From Pedobacter punctiformis (GTDB lineage Bacteria > Bacteroidota > Bacteroidia > Sphingobacteriales > Sphingobacteriaceae), in assembly GCF_027213715.1 (NCBI RefSeq), contig NZ_JAPWGM010000002.1, positions 372,001-436,000 of the forward strand: a DNA stretch of 64,000 nt. The letters are read 5' to 3'. The notes under the pieces were generated by a model. It had not been told where the DNA came from. It saw only the letters and a list, made by a program, of their open reading frames with translations, and searched no databases. A program made the position numbers and the translations under genes. The stretch's first letter is position 1, and the number at the start of each line of letters is the position of its first letter. Positions 1 through 10,252 of this stretch are shown piece after piece.

Positions 1-23
1 AATTCTTTGTCTGCATTATCTAA

Positions 24-1397
<1,374 letters not shown>

Positions 1398-1438
1398 ATT
1401 AAATATTTCAACAAAACAACAACATTACAATTTAGAAA

Positions 1439-2497
1439 ATGAGTTCAGAATCTATATATAAACATCCCAAACAGTTTAAATTAGAAAACGGAAAAAAAAT
1501 ACGAAACCTGCAAATTGCCTATCAAACTTATGGCAAGTTAAATGCTAATAAAGACAATGTAATTTGGGTTTGCCATGCTTTAACAGCAAATGCCGATGTA
1601 TTTGAATGGTGGGAAGGCTTATTCGGGCAAAATTCTTTATTTAACCCAGCCGATCATTATATCGTTTGTGCCAATGTTTTAGGGTCGCACTATGGAAGTA
1701 CAAGCCCATTAAGCACCAATCCGGTAAATGGCTTGCCATATTATCTGTCGTTTCCACAATTTACCATTCGCGATTTAGTCGCTGCGCATCAGTTATTGGC
1801 TGCACATTTAGGCATTAACCACATCAGCACTTTAATTGGTGGTTCGTTAGGCGGTCAGCAGGCAGTAGAATGGAGCATTTTGGAAGCCTCAAAAATTGAA
1901 AACCTGGTTTTAATTGCAACCAATGCGGTTCATTCTCCATGGGGAATTGCCTTTAATGAAAGTCAGCGTTTGGCCATTACAACTGATCGTACTTTTTATG
2001 CAAACCAACCTAATGGTGGTAGCAAAGGTTTAAAAACCGCCCGTAGTATTGCACTTTTAAGCTACCGTACCTATAATGCCTACGGCAATACGCAGGTGGA
2101 AAGTGTAAATGATAAAACAGATCAGTACCGTGCTTCTTCTTACCAAAACTACCAGGGCGAAAAATTAATAAACCGCTTTAATGCATATAGTTACTATTAT
2201 TTAACTAAAGCGATGGATAGCCATAATGTAGGCCGGAACAGAAAAAGTATTACGGATGCTTTGAAACAAATTAAGGCCAACACACTGGTTATTGGAATTG
2301 AAAATGACTTCTTATTTCCACTTTCTGAGCAGAAGTATCTGGCAGATCATATTCCTGGTGCAGAATTTTCGGCACTGCATTCTGACTATGGTCATGATGG
2401 TTTTTTAATTGAAACGGATGCTTTAACCAAAGTGATCGGCAACTTTATTAAAGAACACAAAAACAAAAAGATTATCAAATTACAGCAAACCGCTTAA
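1439..2497 (+). CDS. metX: Homoserine O-acetyltransferase
   Basis: Alpha/beta hydrolase-fold acyltransferase that activates homoserine with acetyl-CoA for MetY. The nucleophile elbow GGSLGG gives catalytic Ser at about residue 136; the likely acid is the Asp in NDFLFP (about 290) and the base is the His in GHDGF (about 319). The length of 352 residues is normal for MetX. It lies between metY and hom in the same direction with short gaps (41 and 50 bases), consistent with co-transcription. Acetyl- versus succinyl-CoA specificity is inferred from the metY partner and not read directly from residues. Confidence 0.93.
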   Translation: MSSESIYKHPKQFKLENGKKIRNLQIAYQTYGKLNANKDNVIWVCHALTANADVFEWWEGLFGQNSLFNPADHYIVCANVLGSHYGSTSPLSTNPVNGLPYYLSFPQFTIRDLVAAHQLLAAHLGINHISTLIGGSLGGQQAVEWSILEASKIENLVLIATNAVHSPWGIAFNESQRLAITTDRTFYANQPNGGSKGLKTARSIALLSYRTYNAYGNTQVESVNDKTDQYRASSYQNYQGEKLINRFNAYSYYYLTKAMDSHNVGRNRKSITDALKQIKANTLVIGIENDFLFPLSEQKYLADHIPGAEFSALHSDYGHDGFLIETDALTKVIGNFIKEHKNKKIIKLQQTA

Positions 2498-2547
2498 TGT
2501 GGTTTGGCAACGAAACAATTGAATAACAAAAGAACATTTATATCATA

Positions 2548-3786
2548 ATGAGTAAGAATTTAAAAATCGGATTATTTGGTTTTGGGGTTGTAGGACAAGG
2601 TTTATTGGATATTATCCAAAGCCAGAGTTTGAACTTAGAAATCATTAAAATCGCCATAAAAGATCCTAAGAAGAAACGTACTTTAAATAAAGATTTATTT
2701 ACGACAGACCGTGATGAAATTTTAAATAACAAGGAAATCAATACCATCGTAGAATTAATAAATGATGCTGATGCAGCGTATGAAATTGTAACTACAGCGC
2801 TTAAAAATGGTAAAAATGTGGTATCGGCCAACAAAAAAATGATCGCTACGCATTTAAAAGAATTGGTAGACCTGCAAAAAGAACATGGCACTTCCCTGCT
2901 GTATGAAGGTGCAGTTTGTGGTAGTATTCCAATTATCAGAAATTTAGAAGAATATTATGATAATGAACTTTTCCATGCTTTGAGCGGCATTTTTAATGGT
3001 TCTTCGAATTACATTTTATCGAAAATTTTTAATGATAACCAAAGTTATGATTCGGCTTTAAAAGAAGCTCAGGATTTAGGCTTTGCAGAAACTGATCCGA
3101 TTTTGGATGTGGGCGGTTACGATCCAAAATATAAATTGGCTATTGCCACGGCCCATGCTTATGGTTTGTTTGTTAATCCGGATGCAATTTTAAACATCGG
3201 GATTCAAAACCTTTCTGACCATGACATTAAATATGCGAGAGAGAAGAATTTTAAAATCAAGCTGGTTCCAACCGCACGTAAAGTAGATACGAAACAGATT
3301 GTTACTTATGTGCTGCCAAAATTGGTGGCTAAAGATGACTTCCTGTATAATGTGGAGAACGAATATAATGCAGTGACCGTTCAGGCGGCTTTTGCAGATA
3401 AACAATTTTTCTTTGGCAAAGGTGCTGGTGGTCACCCTACCGGTGCAGCAGTACTATCTGATATTGCGGCTTTACGTTATGATTACCGTTATGAATATAA
3501 AAAATATCATCAGGAAAACGGGGTTAAACATACAGATAATATTCTGTTAGAAGTGTATTTGCGTTACGCTGATGAGGATTTAATTAAATTGTTGGAGTTT
3601 GATAACATCAGCGAGCGTTATGCCGCCAGCAGCTTTAAATATGTAATTGGTACAGTTAAACTTCAACATTTGATTACCAACCGCGATTTGCTTTTAGATG
3701 CCAATGTGTTTATCGCTTACACCGGCAGACAGATTTATAAAGAAGAAAAAATCACCGCTCAGGCTTACGAAGAAGCGGTTTTGTAA
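2548..3786 (+). CDS. hom: Homoserine dehydrogenase (monofunctional)
   Basis: Reduces aspartate semialdehyde to homoserine, the branch point to methionine and threonine. The N-terminal Rossmann motif GFGVVGQG (residues about 10-17) binds NAD(P); the middle contains the family segment GAVCGSIPIIRNL with catalytic-domain residues, and the GAGGHPTGAAVLSDI motif lies in the second half. At 412 residues it is monofunctional: no aspartokinase domain is fused, unlike the bifunctional ThrA form. It is the last gene of the metY-metX-hom operon, ending just before a strong intrinsic terminator. Operon placement suggests flux to methionine. Confidence 0.93.
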   Translation: MSKNLKIGLFGFGVVGQGLLDIIQSQSLNLEIIKIAIKDPKKKRTLNKDLFTTDRDEILNNKEINTIVELINDADAAYEIVTTALKNGKNVVSANKKMIATHLKELVDLQKEHGTSLLYEGAVCGSIPIIRNLEEYYDNELFHALSGIFNGSSNYILSKIFNDNQSYDSALKEAQDLGFAETDPILDVGGYDPKYKLAIATAHAYGLFVNPDAILNIGIQNLSDHDIKYAREKNFKIKLVPTARKVDTKQIVTYVLPKLVAKDDFLYNVENEYNAVTVQAAFADKQFFFGKGAGGHPTGAAVLSDIAALRYDYRYEYKKYHQENGVKHTDNILLEVYLRYADEDLIKLLEFDNISERYAASSFKYVIGTVKLQHLITNRDLLLDANVFIAYTGRQIYKEEKITAQAYEEAVL

Positions 3787-3802
3787 GGAACAGCACAAAT
3801 TA

Positions 3803-3832
3803 GATGCGTTGCTATAACGCATCCGGTTTTTA
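3803..3832 (+). terminator. Intrinsic terminator of the metY-metX-hom operon
   Basis: A perfect 8-bp stem (GATGCGTT at 3803-3810 with AACGCATC at 3816-3823) around a 5-base loop, followed by CGGTTTTTAT. It begins 16 bases after the hom stop codon. Confidence 0.85.
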
Positions 3833-3890
3833 TAAAAGCTCAAAAGAGTTTTTTAAGGTTAATTTTTTTATTTGTTTTGTTGTTAAGCAT

Positions 3891-3917
3891 AAAGGCCGGA
3901 GCGATTCCGGCCTTTTG
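3891..3917. terminator. Bidirectional terminator between hom and the lipoprotein gene
   Basis: Perfect 10-bp stem AAAGGCCGGA (3891-3900) and TCCGGCCTTT (3906-3915) with a 5-base loop. T-rich sequence follows on the plus side and A residues precede it. It lies 11 bases past the stop of the minus-strand lipoprotein gene, so it probably serves that gene and backs up the met terminator. Confidence 0.8.
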
Positions 3918-3926
3918 TGTTTTGTT

Positions 3927-4382
3927 TTAAGGTCTAACCTTTACGTATTTTTCAATAATTACACGGTTAATACCGGCCTCTTCAACCTTTTCTTCTCCTT
4001 TTTGGATCAAAGTATCCTGGCTTAAAGTCAGGTTAAATTTAAAGGTTTTACCTTCCCAGTTTTTATCTTTATAATAATCAAGATGTTCTGTATACTCCTG
4101 ATCTGCAAGTGTGTAACGACCACCTCCGGCGTCAAAGCCATTTGTATCTTTTGGATTGGTACTGTGCCTTAAAAATGCAAAATGCGTATCGTTAATAATT
4201 TTAATCATTCTGGAATCTTTAGAATAATCAGTTGTTTTACTGGTTCCATTTTCGATGGTTGTACCAGAAATCAGTTGCCAGGTACCCTGAATGGGTAGTT
4301 TAGCATCATCTGCTTTTTCAGTTTTGCTTTTACATGAAATGAAAAAGGCAAAGACTGAAAGGGTTAAAAGTTTTAGTTTCAT
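3927..4382 (-). CDS. Small lipoprotein of unknown function
   Basis: A 151-residue protein with a short signal peptide ending in a lipobox-like FFISC, so probable lipidation at Cys17 and anchoring in the periplasm or outer membrane. The mature part carries a WQLISGTTIENGT segment and looks like a small beta-sheet domain of the lipocalin-like kind seen in many Bacteroidota lipoproteins (inference from pattern only). It is transcribed convergently with the met operon. The QPTR transporter gene lies 33 bases upstream in the same direction, so the two may be co-transcribed. Function not recognised. Confidence 0.7.
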   Translation of the reverse strand: MKLKLLTLSVFAFFISCKSKTEKADDAKLPIQGTWQLISGTTIENGTSKTTDYSKDSRMIKIINDTHFAFLRHSTNPKDTNGFDAGGGRYTLADQEYTEHLDYYKDKNWEGKTFKFNLTLSQDTLIQKGEEKVEEAGINRVIIEKYVKVRP

Positions 4383-4415
4383 ATTTAATAGGGATTTTGT
4401 TTTAAAAAGAAATAA

Positions 4416-5186
4416 TCAACCTCTCCCTGCCATCTTGATAAGTTTATGTGCCAGATCTTTACCTAAATAACCATCAATAATACCATGTACAACGTATAAA
4501 ATCGGAGTCATTAAAATGGCGACAATAAATTTGTAAGTATACCCAACCAAACCAATTGCGCCAACCATTTGCCAGCTGTAATGATATTGTGGGTTTAAAT
4601 AGAAGGCAATAAATATAACTACAAAACTATCAATCAGTTGAGATATTAACGTTGAACCTGTAGCACGCAACCACAAGGCTCTTTCGCCTGTAATTTTTTT
4701 GATTTTATGAAATATTAAAACGTCTGCCAGCTGCCCGATCATAAAAGCCGTAATAGAGCCTACAATGATCCACATACCTTGCCCGAAAATACCGGCAAAG
4801 GCATTATTCATATTTAAGTTCTGTCCGTTTACCTGTTGATTTATCCAAAAATCAGAAGGCTGCAAATGCATGGCTGCCCAAACTACAAAAAATGCAAAAG
4901 CAATAAGTATGGAGGTTAGAATGGATAAAAACCGAACCTGTTTCACGCCAAAATATTCATTAATGATATCGGTCATGATAAATATGATGGGCCAGGTTAA
5001 TACCCCTGCTGACATGTGAAAAGAAAGATGCGGAACGCCAAGCAAATTAATATCAAAGGGTTTGATACCCAGCGTACCTTCTACACTGAATAACTTTACC
5101 CCAATAAATTCTGACAATATTGCGTTTGCAACGAAAAAACTCCCAAGAACGAGTAACAGACGGCTTTCTTTTGTTTTAAAAGTCAT
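4416..5186 (-). CDS. Queuosine precursor transporter (YhhQ/QPTR family)
   Basis: Integral membrane protein of 256 residues with about six or seven hydrophobic segments. The segments ANAILSEFIGVKLF near the N-terminus, PIIFIMTDIINEYFG and the GSTLISQLIDSFVVIFIAF stretch are typical of the YhhQ family. This family imports preQ0/preQ1 for tRNA queuosine synthesis. queG, the last step of queuosine synthesis, is at 61.6 kb in the same window, but no other que genes are seen here. The family is clear; the exact substrate (preQ0, preQ1 or queuine) cannot be read. Confidence 0.88.
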   Translation of the reverse strand: MTFKTKESRLLLVLGSFFVANAILSEFIGVKLFSVEGTLGIKPFDINLLGVPHLSFHMSAGVLTWPIIFIMTDIINEYFGVKQVRFLSILTSILIAFAFFVVWAAMHLQPSDFWINQQVNGQNLNMNNAFAGIFGQGMWIIVGSITAFMIGQLADVLIFHKIKKITGERALWLRATGSTLISQLIDSFVVIFIAFYLNPQYHYSWQMVGAIGLVGYTYKFIVAILMTPILYVVHGIIDGYLGKDLAHKLIKMAGRG

Positions 5187-5369
5187 AGTGTATAAAACTA
5201 TAAATAAATTGGCTAAATACCCACACCCGATCCATTTTTTCGCAACGCTATATTTGTCATAAGCTAATTTTACAGTAAAGCGCTTGATTTTTACAAACGA
5301 CAGACCTTATATATGTGCTTAAGAAATTAAATCTCACAATCTTTGCGACTCAGAAAAATCGGAGATTTC

Positions 5370-6596
5370 ATGGCTAAAAAACAACACTTCTATCTTATTT
5401 TAATTTTAGGCTCTTTAGCTGCTCTCGGTCCTTTTTCTATTGATATGTATTTGCCTGGCTTTATTGACATTGCCAAAGATTTACATACTACAGAATCAGC
5501 TGTTTCGCTTTCTTTATCTAGTTTTTTTATTGGTATTTCTGCCGGACAGTTACTTTATGGTCCGCTATTGGATAAATACGGGCGTAAAAAACCTTTGTAT
5601 TTCGGTTTAGTGCTTTACATTATTGCTTCTTTAGGATGTTTAGCGGTAACGGATATTAACCAGTTAATTGTGTTGCGTTTTGTACAAGCCATCGGAAGTT
5701 GTGCTACCGCAGTGGCTTCCGTAGCCATGGTCCGCGATTTATTTTCGGTAGAAGAAAGTCCTAAAGTATTTGCTTCGCTAATGCTGGTAATTGCCGTATC
5801 GCCAATGCTGGCCCCTACTGCCGGCGGTTATTTAATTGCTGCACTGGGCTGGAAATATGTATTTGTATTTTTAGGTTTTATGGCTTTATTGATGTTGCTG
5901 GCCTCTGTTTTCAAACTTCCCGAAAGTTATAAACCGGATCCTGCCTATTCGTTAAAACCAAAACCAATTATAAACAGCTTTTTATCCGTTTTAAGAGAAC
6001 CCCAGTTTTACACCTACGCCTTAATTAGCTCCATTACATTTTCTGGTTTATTTGCTTATGTTTCTGCTTCGCCAACAGTATTTATGAAAATATACGAAGT
6101 AAGTAAAACCGGTTACGGATGGATTTTTGCCTTACTTTCTGTTTCATTTATTGGCTCCAGTCAAATAAACAGCTTGATTTTGAGGTGGTTTAGCAGCAAA
6201 AAGATTGTTCAATGGGCTTTATTGGCACAATGTATTTTCAGCTTAATATTTCTAATTTTTGCCTTAAACAATTGGCTTAACTTATACAGTACCATTGGGT
6301 TTATTGCGTTGTTTTTAGCCTGCCTGGGTTTAATTAATCCTAATGCTGCTGCCCTGTCGTTGGCACCATTTAGTAAAAATGCAGGAAGTGCTTCTGCTTT
6401 AATGGGTGCCTTACAAATGGGTTTAGGTGCTTTGGCTTCGGTTATGGTGAGTTTATTTAGCGAACATTCAGTATTGCCAATGCCTATTGTAATGACAGCT
6501 GCTGCATTTGTAGCTATGTTTTGTTTATTATTTAGCAGAAGGTTTATCAAACATGAAGTTGAGGCTTCGGCAGATGCTACCGTTGCTGCCCATTAA
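5370..6596 (+). CDS. Bcr/CflA family multidrug efflux MFS transporter
   Basis: Major facilitator superfamily drug:H+ antiporter with about 12 hydrophobic segments and 408 residues from the ATG at 5370. The opening GPFSIDMYLPGF is the Bcr/CflA signature, and the loop 2-3 motif A appears as LLDKYGRKKPLY. A TTG nine codons upstream (5343) would add an unusual charged extension, so the ATG is preferred. It stands alone; divergent from the transporter before it and convergent with the PepSY gene. Substrates could be bicyclomycin-like drugs or sulfonamides; this cannot be told from sequence. Confidence 0.9.
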   Translation: MAKKQHFYLILILGSLAALGPFSIDMYLPGFIDIAKDLHTTESAVSLSLSSFFIGISAGQLLYGPLLDKYGRKKPLYFGLVLYIIASLGCLAVTDINQLIVLRFVQAIGSCATAVASVAMVRDLFSVEESPKVFASLMLVIAVSPMLAPTAGGYLIAALGWKYVFVFLGFMALLMLLASVFKLPESYKPDPAYSLKPKPIINSFLSVLREPQFYTYALISSITFSGLFAYVSASPTVFMKIYEVSKTGYGWIFALLSVSFIGSSQINSLILRWFSSKKIVQWALLAQCIFSLIFLIFALNNWLNLYSTIGFIALFLACLGLINPNAAALSLAPFSKNAGSASALMGALQMGLGALASVMVSLFSEHSVLPMPIVMTAAAFVAMFCLLFSRRFIKHEVEASADATVAAH

Positions 6597-6609
6597 TTAT
6601 AATAAATTA

Positions 6610-6651
6610 GCCACAGAAAACATAGTTTTTTAATTCCGTGATTTCTGTGGC
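6610..6651. terminator. Hairpin between convergent genes
   Basis: Perfect 10-bp inverted repeat GCCACAGAAA (6610-6619) and TTTCTGTGGC (6642-6651) separated by 22 bases containing a T6 run. It sits exactly between the ends of the convergent efflux and PepSY genes. There is no long U-tract on either side, so it may be a weak terminator or an mRNA-end stabilising hairpin. Confidence 0.5.
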
Positions 6652-6658
6652 ATCCCAT

Positions 6659-7348
6659 TTAAGGGACAAATAACTTATAAATTAAGTAACAGGCTATTGT
6701 TCCAACAGCGGCAATAATAAAGCCGCTTAATCTTTTCTTTTTAATAAAGCAGATCAGGATAATACCGGATATGGATACCAAAGTCATTAGTACAGCCGAA
6801 ATATCAATAATCCATGACCACGCTTTGCCAGAATCCCGGCCTTTATGCAAATCGTTAATAACGGCTACAGCACCTAAACGGGTTACAGATAATTCATATT
6901 TTCCACTTTCGCGGTCCACAAAAGCATCTGCAACATAACCCGGGCCGTTAAAAGTTAAACTGCATTCGCCATCATCAATTCTAAAATCACTTAACGCTCC
7001 TTTAACCTGGTGTTTATTTCTAAAGTATTCAACAAGTTGAAGTTTATTAATTTTGGTAGTATCAGGCTGATTGACCCATTTAAGGCTTACCGCTCCCGAA
7101 TCTTTGGTAACCACCTCTTTTCCGGAAGTAAACCAATCTGCATGATTTAATGTTAAACCCGATACGGCAAAAAACAATAATATAGTGAAACTAACCATAG
7201 ATAAGTAAATGTGCAACCAGCGGGACAAACCCGCCAGTCGTTTTTTACCTTTTTGTTTTCCAGTTTCTTTTTTAGTCTGTTTTCTGCCTAAACCTGCCGG
7301 AGCAGCAATTACATTACTTTTTGGTTGTTGCGATTTTTCTGTAGTCAA
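6659..7348 (-). CDS. PepSY-associated transmembrane protein
   Basis: Membrane protein of 229 residues. A basic N-terminal tail (rich in K/R, residues 1-42) precedes a helix starting at WLHIYLSMVSFTILLFFAVSGLTLNH, the form seen in PepSY-TM proteins. A periplasmic PepSY-like region follows, then HKGRDSGKAW and two C-terminal helices. PepSY-TM proteins are often linked to ferric reduction or extracytoplasmic electron transfer. The only usable in-frame start before the first helix is TTG at 7348, which overlaps the apbE gene by 35 bases, indicating translational coupling. No canonical flavinylation motif was found; the closest is DSGAVS. Confidence 0.8.
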   Translation of the reverse strand: MTTEKSQQPKSNVIAAPAGLGRKQTKKETGKQKGKKRLAGLSRWLHIYLSMVSFTILLFFAVSGLTLNHADWFTSGKEVVTKDSGAVSLKWVNQPDTTKINKLQLVEYFRNKHQVKGALSDFRIDDGECSLTFNGPGYVADAFVDRESGKYELSVTRLGAVAVINDLHKGRDSGKAWSWIIDISAVLMTLVSISGIILICFIKKKRLSGFIIAAVGTIACYLIYKLFVP

Positions 7349-8846
7349 GTGATGCTGATGCTAATTCTGTATTCGGGGTTAATTCTATTTTCTTTGCAGA
7401 ACCAGTAAATTTCATGGTTTGAGAAATCATCTGATAAGTTCCATGCTCACGGGCAACTTCAATATAAACAGTGTATGTACCCGCTTTTACTAAATTTCCG
7501 CTGTCATCTTTACCATCCCAGGCCAGGCTGTATTTTCCAGGACCACGGGTTGCACTGCTTGTAGAGCTTAATTTACCTTCAGCTCCTTTTTTAAACTCGT
7601 CGCCATTAACACGGGTCCATGATTTTAAATCTGGTAACCAGCGTGGTTTATTATACCAAATGGCCAAATTACGAACCGGTGTTTTGGCTTCATTTTCTAC
7701 CCAAACGGCAACAAAAGGGCGACGAACACGTTTTCCGTCTTTAGATTCAATATTTGCAATTTCAAGGTTAACAATCAATTCATATTTGCTATTCCAAAGC
7801 TTATCTGCCTTACTGGCTATAGCGTTTGTAATAACGGGTTTATCAACAGCTACTTCGTATTTAGACCAGCCTTTGCTTTTAATTTCTTTACCTTCTTTAG
7901 TTACCAGTAAATATTCAACATCATTTCTGGTTTCGGTCAATTTTTGAATTTCGGCAACGGATAATACGTTAAACGAAGTTGCTAAAGCACCTGCTTCGCT
8001 TGCATTTGGTGCAATTACCGTTGCACTGATAATATCGCTAACCGGATTACCTGTACGCGGATCAACGATGTGCGAATACCATTTTCCATTTACGTTAAAA
8101 CCTCTGCGATAATTTCCACTGGTTGCAACAGCCATATTTGAAACTTTAATGGTGGTTAAAGCGGCATCATTTTCAGCATCTGCTTTAGGGTTGGCAATTT
8201 CAATATTTTCGGTATCCGAACCTTTAATAACCATATCACCACCAATGTTAACCACTACATTTTCAATACCAGCTGTTTTTATAGCTTTTTCAGCTGCTTT
8301 ATTAATGATGTAACTTTTAGCAAAAGAGTTTAAAGCCAAAGGCGCATCATCCAAACGGGTTACGGTTAAGTTTTTTTCGTCCAAGGTATAGTGTTTTTGT
8401 TTTACTGTGTTTACAGCACTTTGCAAAGCCAATGCAGAAGGCAAATGATTCTCTGCTGCTGCTTTTTTCCAAACCTGGCCAACAACTTCTGCAGATGCAT
8501 CTAAAGCACCATTAGTTAAACCTTTGTATGTTTCAAATTGCTGTAAAACTTCAAATAACTCAGGGGATATTTTAGTGGTTTTACGGCCATTTTTAATCCA
8601 TTGATTAAATTCACTGGTTGGTTTATAGGCACTCAATATCTGATCTAAACGATCAATTTCATTTAAGGCATTGGTTTCTGCCACATCGGCATCGGCCTGG
8701 TTAACGGTTTTAAACTTCAGTTCTAATGAAGTACCCAAAACATTTTCATAATTGGAAACAAATGTCCGCAAAGCCTTTTTAGGACTCACAAATGCTGAAG
8801 CTGTAATCATCAGCAAGCCAATAACAGCTAGGTGTTTAAATTTCAT
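7314..8846 (-). CDS. FAD:protein FMN transferase (ApbE) fused to a DUF2271 domain
   Basis: Secreted two-domain protein of about 510 residues from the ATG at 8846 (the longer frame would need TTG at 8870). A signal peptide (MKFKHLAVIGLLMITASAF) is followed by an ApbE domain: NIGGD, TSGNYRRGF, and HIVDPRTGNPV are the flavin-binding and catalytic-region motifs. The last third matches a DUF2271-type domain with WYNKPRWLPDL and a FlgD-like WDGKDDSGN-KAGTYTVY strand pair. ApbE covalently attaches FMN to threonine of extracytoplasmic redox proteins. It overlaps the PepSY membrane gene, which may be its partner in a periplasmic electron-transfer module (inference). Confidence 0.87.
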   Translation of the reverse strand: MKFKHLAVIGLLMITASAFVSPKKALRTFVSNYENVLGTSLELKFKTVNQADADVAETNALNEIDRLDQILSAYKPTSEFNQWIKNGRKTTKISPELFEVLQQFETYKGLTNGALDASAEVVGQVWKKAAAENHLPSALALQSAVNTVKQKHYTLDEKNLTVTRLDDAPLALNSFAKSYIINKAAEKAIKTAGIENVVVNIGGDMVIKGSDTENIEIANPKADAENDAALTTIKVSNMAVATSGNYRRGFNVNGKWYSHIVDPRTGNPVSDIISATVIAPNASEAGALATSFNVLSVAEIQKLTETRNDVEYLLVTKEGKEIKSKGWSKYEVAVDKPVITNAIASKADKLWNSKYELIVNLEIANIESKDGKRVRRPFVAVWVENEAKTPVRNLAIWYNKPRWLPDLKSWTRVNGDEFKKGAEGKLSSTSSATRGPGKYSLAWDGKDDSGNLVKAGTYTVYIEVAREHGTYQMISQTMKFTGSAKKIELTPNTELASASLDYRKIATTKK

Positions 8847-8907
8847 AAATTTCAATTGATTATTTTGCAAAGAAAAAGCTTTATTTGGATTAATTATAGA
8901 TAACGAT

Positions 8908-8915
8908 CAAATATA
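8908..8915 (-). promoter_or_regulatory. Possible -7 box for apbE-PepSY
   Basis: On the minus strand this reads TATATTTG, matching the Bacteroidota -7 consensus TAnnTTTG, 61 bases upstream of the apbE ATG. No good -33 TTTG is found 19 bases further upstream, so support is moderate to low. Confidence 0.35.
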
Positions 8916-9088
8916 TTTGAAATAATACAATTTTAACATTTATAAGCCGTTTTTTTAACAATTAGCATATTCATATAAACAACACGATCAGGCTGCATTT
9001 TACCTTTGTTTTTAAAATCCGAAGCCTAAAGCAAGCACATTAAACCTTTTACCTTAATATTCTTTTTCCTATTTTCGCTAACGAACAT

Positions 9089-10231
9089 ATGAATATACAA
9101 TCTAAACTTCCGGGTGTAAACACGACCATTTTTACGGTAATGTCTAAACTCGCTACAGAATATAATGCCATAAACCTTTCACAAGGATTTCCAGATTACG
9201 CATGCGACCCTAAACTTACTGAACTGGTAACCAAAGCCATGAAAGATGGTTTTAATCAATACGCTCCCATGCCAGGTTTACCTGCACTACGGGAGACTAT
9301 AGCTCAAAAAGTAGAAAATTTATACCAGACAAAATACAATCCGGATACCGAAATTACGGTTACAGCAGGTGGAACCCAGGCTATTTTTACTGCTTTGGCA
9401 GCCATTATAAATCCGGGCGATGAAGTGATTATTTTTGAACCGGCTTATGATTGTTACGCACCAACCGTAAAGCTTTTTGGTGGTTTGGTTAAAAGTTATG
9501 CCCTTGCCCCACCAAATTATAGTATTGACTGGGAAATGGTAAAAAAACTGTTTACTGTAAATACGCGGATGATTATTTTAAATTCGCCACACAACCCTAC
9601 CGGAAGTATTTTATCCAAAGATGATATTGAAGCCCTTATAAAGTTAACCCATAACACGGATATCCTCATTTTAAGCGATGAAGTTTACGAACACTTAATT
9701 TACGATGAACAAAAGCATCAAAGTGTAATGCTTTATCCTGAATTAAAAGAAAGAAGTTTTGTGGTTGCCTCATTTGGCAAACTTTTACATACCACCGGGT
9801 GGAAACTTGGTTATTGCCTCGCCCCTGCCAAACTAACTGCTGAATTTAGGAAAGTACACCAATTTAATGTTTTCAGCGTTAATAGTCCAATGCAGCATGC
9901 AATAGCTAATTATATTAACCAACCAGACAATTATACCGGTATTGCACAATTTTTTCAGCAAAAGAGGGATTATTTCCGATCACTTTTGGCTGAGAGCCGC
10001 TTTAAACTCTTACCTTGTAATGGGTCTTACTTTCAATGTGCCAGTTACAGCAATATCAGTGATGAAAAGGATACTGACTTTAGTATCAGATTAATTAAAG
10101 AATTTGGTGTTGCCACCATCCCAGTTTCGGCATTTTACCAAAGGGCTACGGATCATAAAATTATCCGCTTCTGCTTTGCCAAAGAAAATTTAACCCTTTC
10201 TATGGCTGCAGAAAAATTAAAAAATGTTTAA
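9089..10231 (+). CDS. Methionine (glutamine-dependent) aminotransferase
   Basis: Fold-type I PLP aminotransferase of 380 residues, subfamily of YbdL and glutamine transaminase K. Visible motifs: INLSQGFPDY near residue 34, TAGGTQAIF for PLP phosphate binding, NSPHNPTG, the Asp/Tyr of LSDEVYEH, and SFGKLLHTTGWKLGY with the PLP lysine. QGFPDY is typical of the methionine/kynurenine aminotransferase group. It converts alpha-keto-methylthiobutyrate to methionine using glutamine. The next gene, 21 bases downstream, is the omega-amidase that removes the resulting ketoglutaramate, which supports this assignment. A -7-like TATTTTCG lies at 9070-9077. Confidence 0.87.
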   Translation: MNIQSKLPGVNTTIFTVMSKLATEYNAINLSQGFPDYACDPKLTELVTKAMKDGFNQYAPMPGLPALRETIAQKVENLYQTKYNPDTEITVTAGGTQAIFTALAAIINPGDEVIIFEPAYDCYAPTVKLFGGLVKSYALAPPNYSIDWEMVKKLFTVNTRMIILNSPHNPTGSILSKDDIEALIKLTHNTDILILSDEVYEHLIYDEQKHQSVMLYPELKERSFVVASFGKLLHTTGWKLGYCLAPAKLTAEFRKVHQFNVFSVNSPMQHAIANYINQPDNYTGIAQFFQQKRDYFRSLLAESRFKLLPCNGSYFQCASYSNISDEKDTDFSIRLIKEFGVATIPVSAFYQRATDHKIIRFCFAKENLTLSMAAEKLKNV

Positions 10232-10252
10232 ATCTCCCAAACCAATAAACAT

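Noticed and set aside
3804-4025. 73-codon open frame after hom
   Set aside because: It begins in the operon terminator, runs through a second terminator and overlaps the lipoprotein gene on the other strand.
7471-7947. 158-codon open frame opposite apbE
   Set aside because: Antisense to the conserved DUF2271/ApbE region, no recognisable domain or start context.
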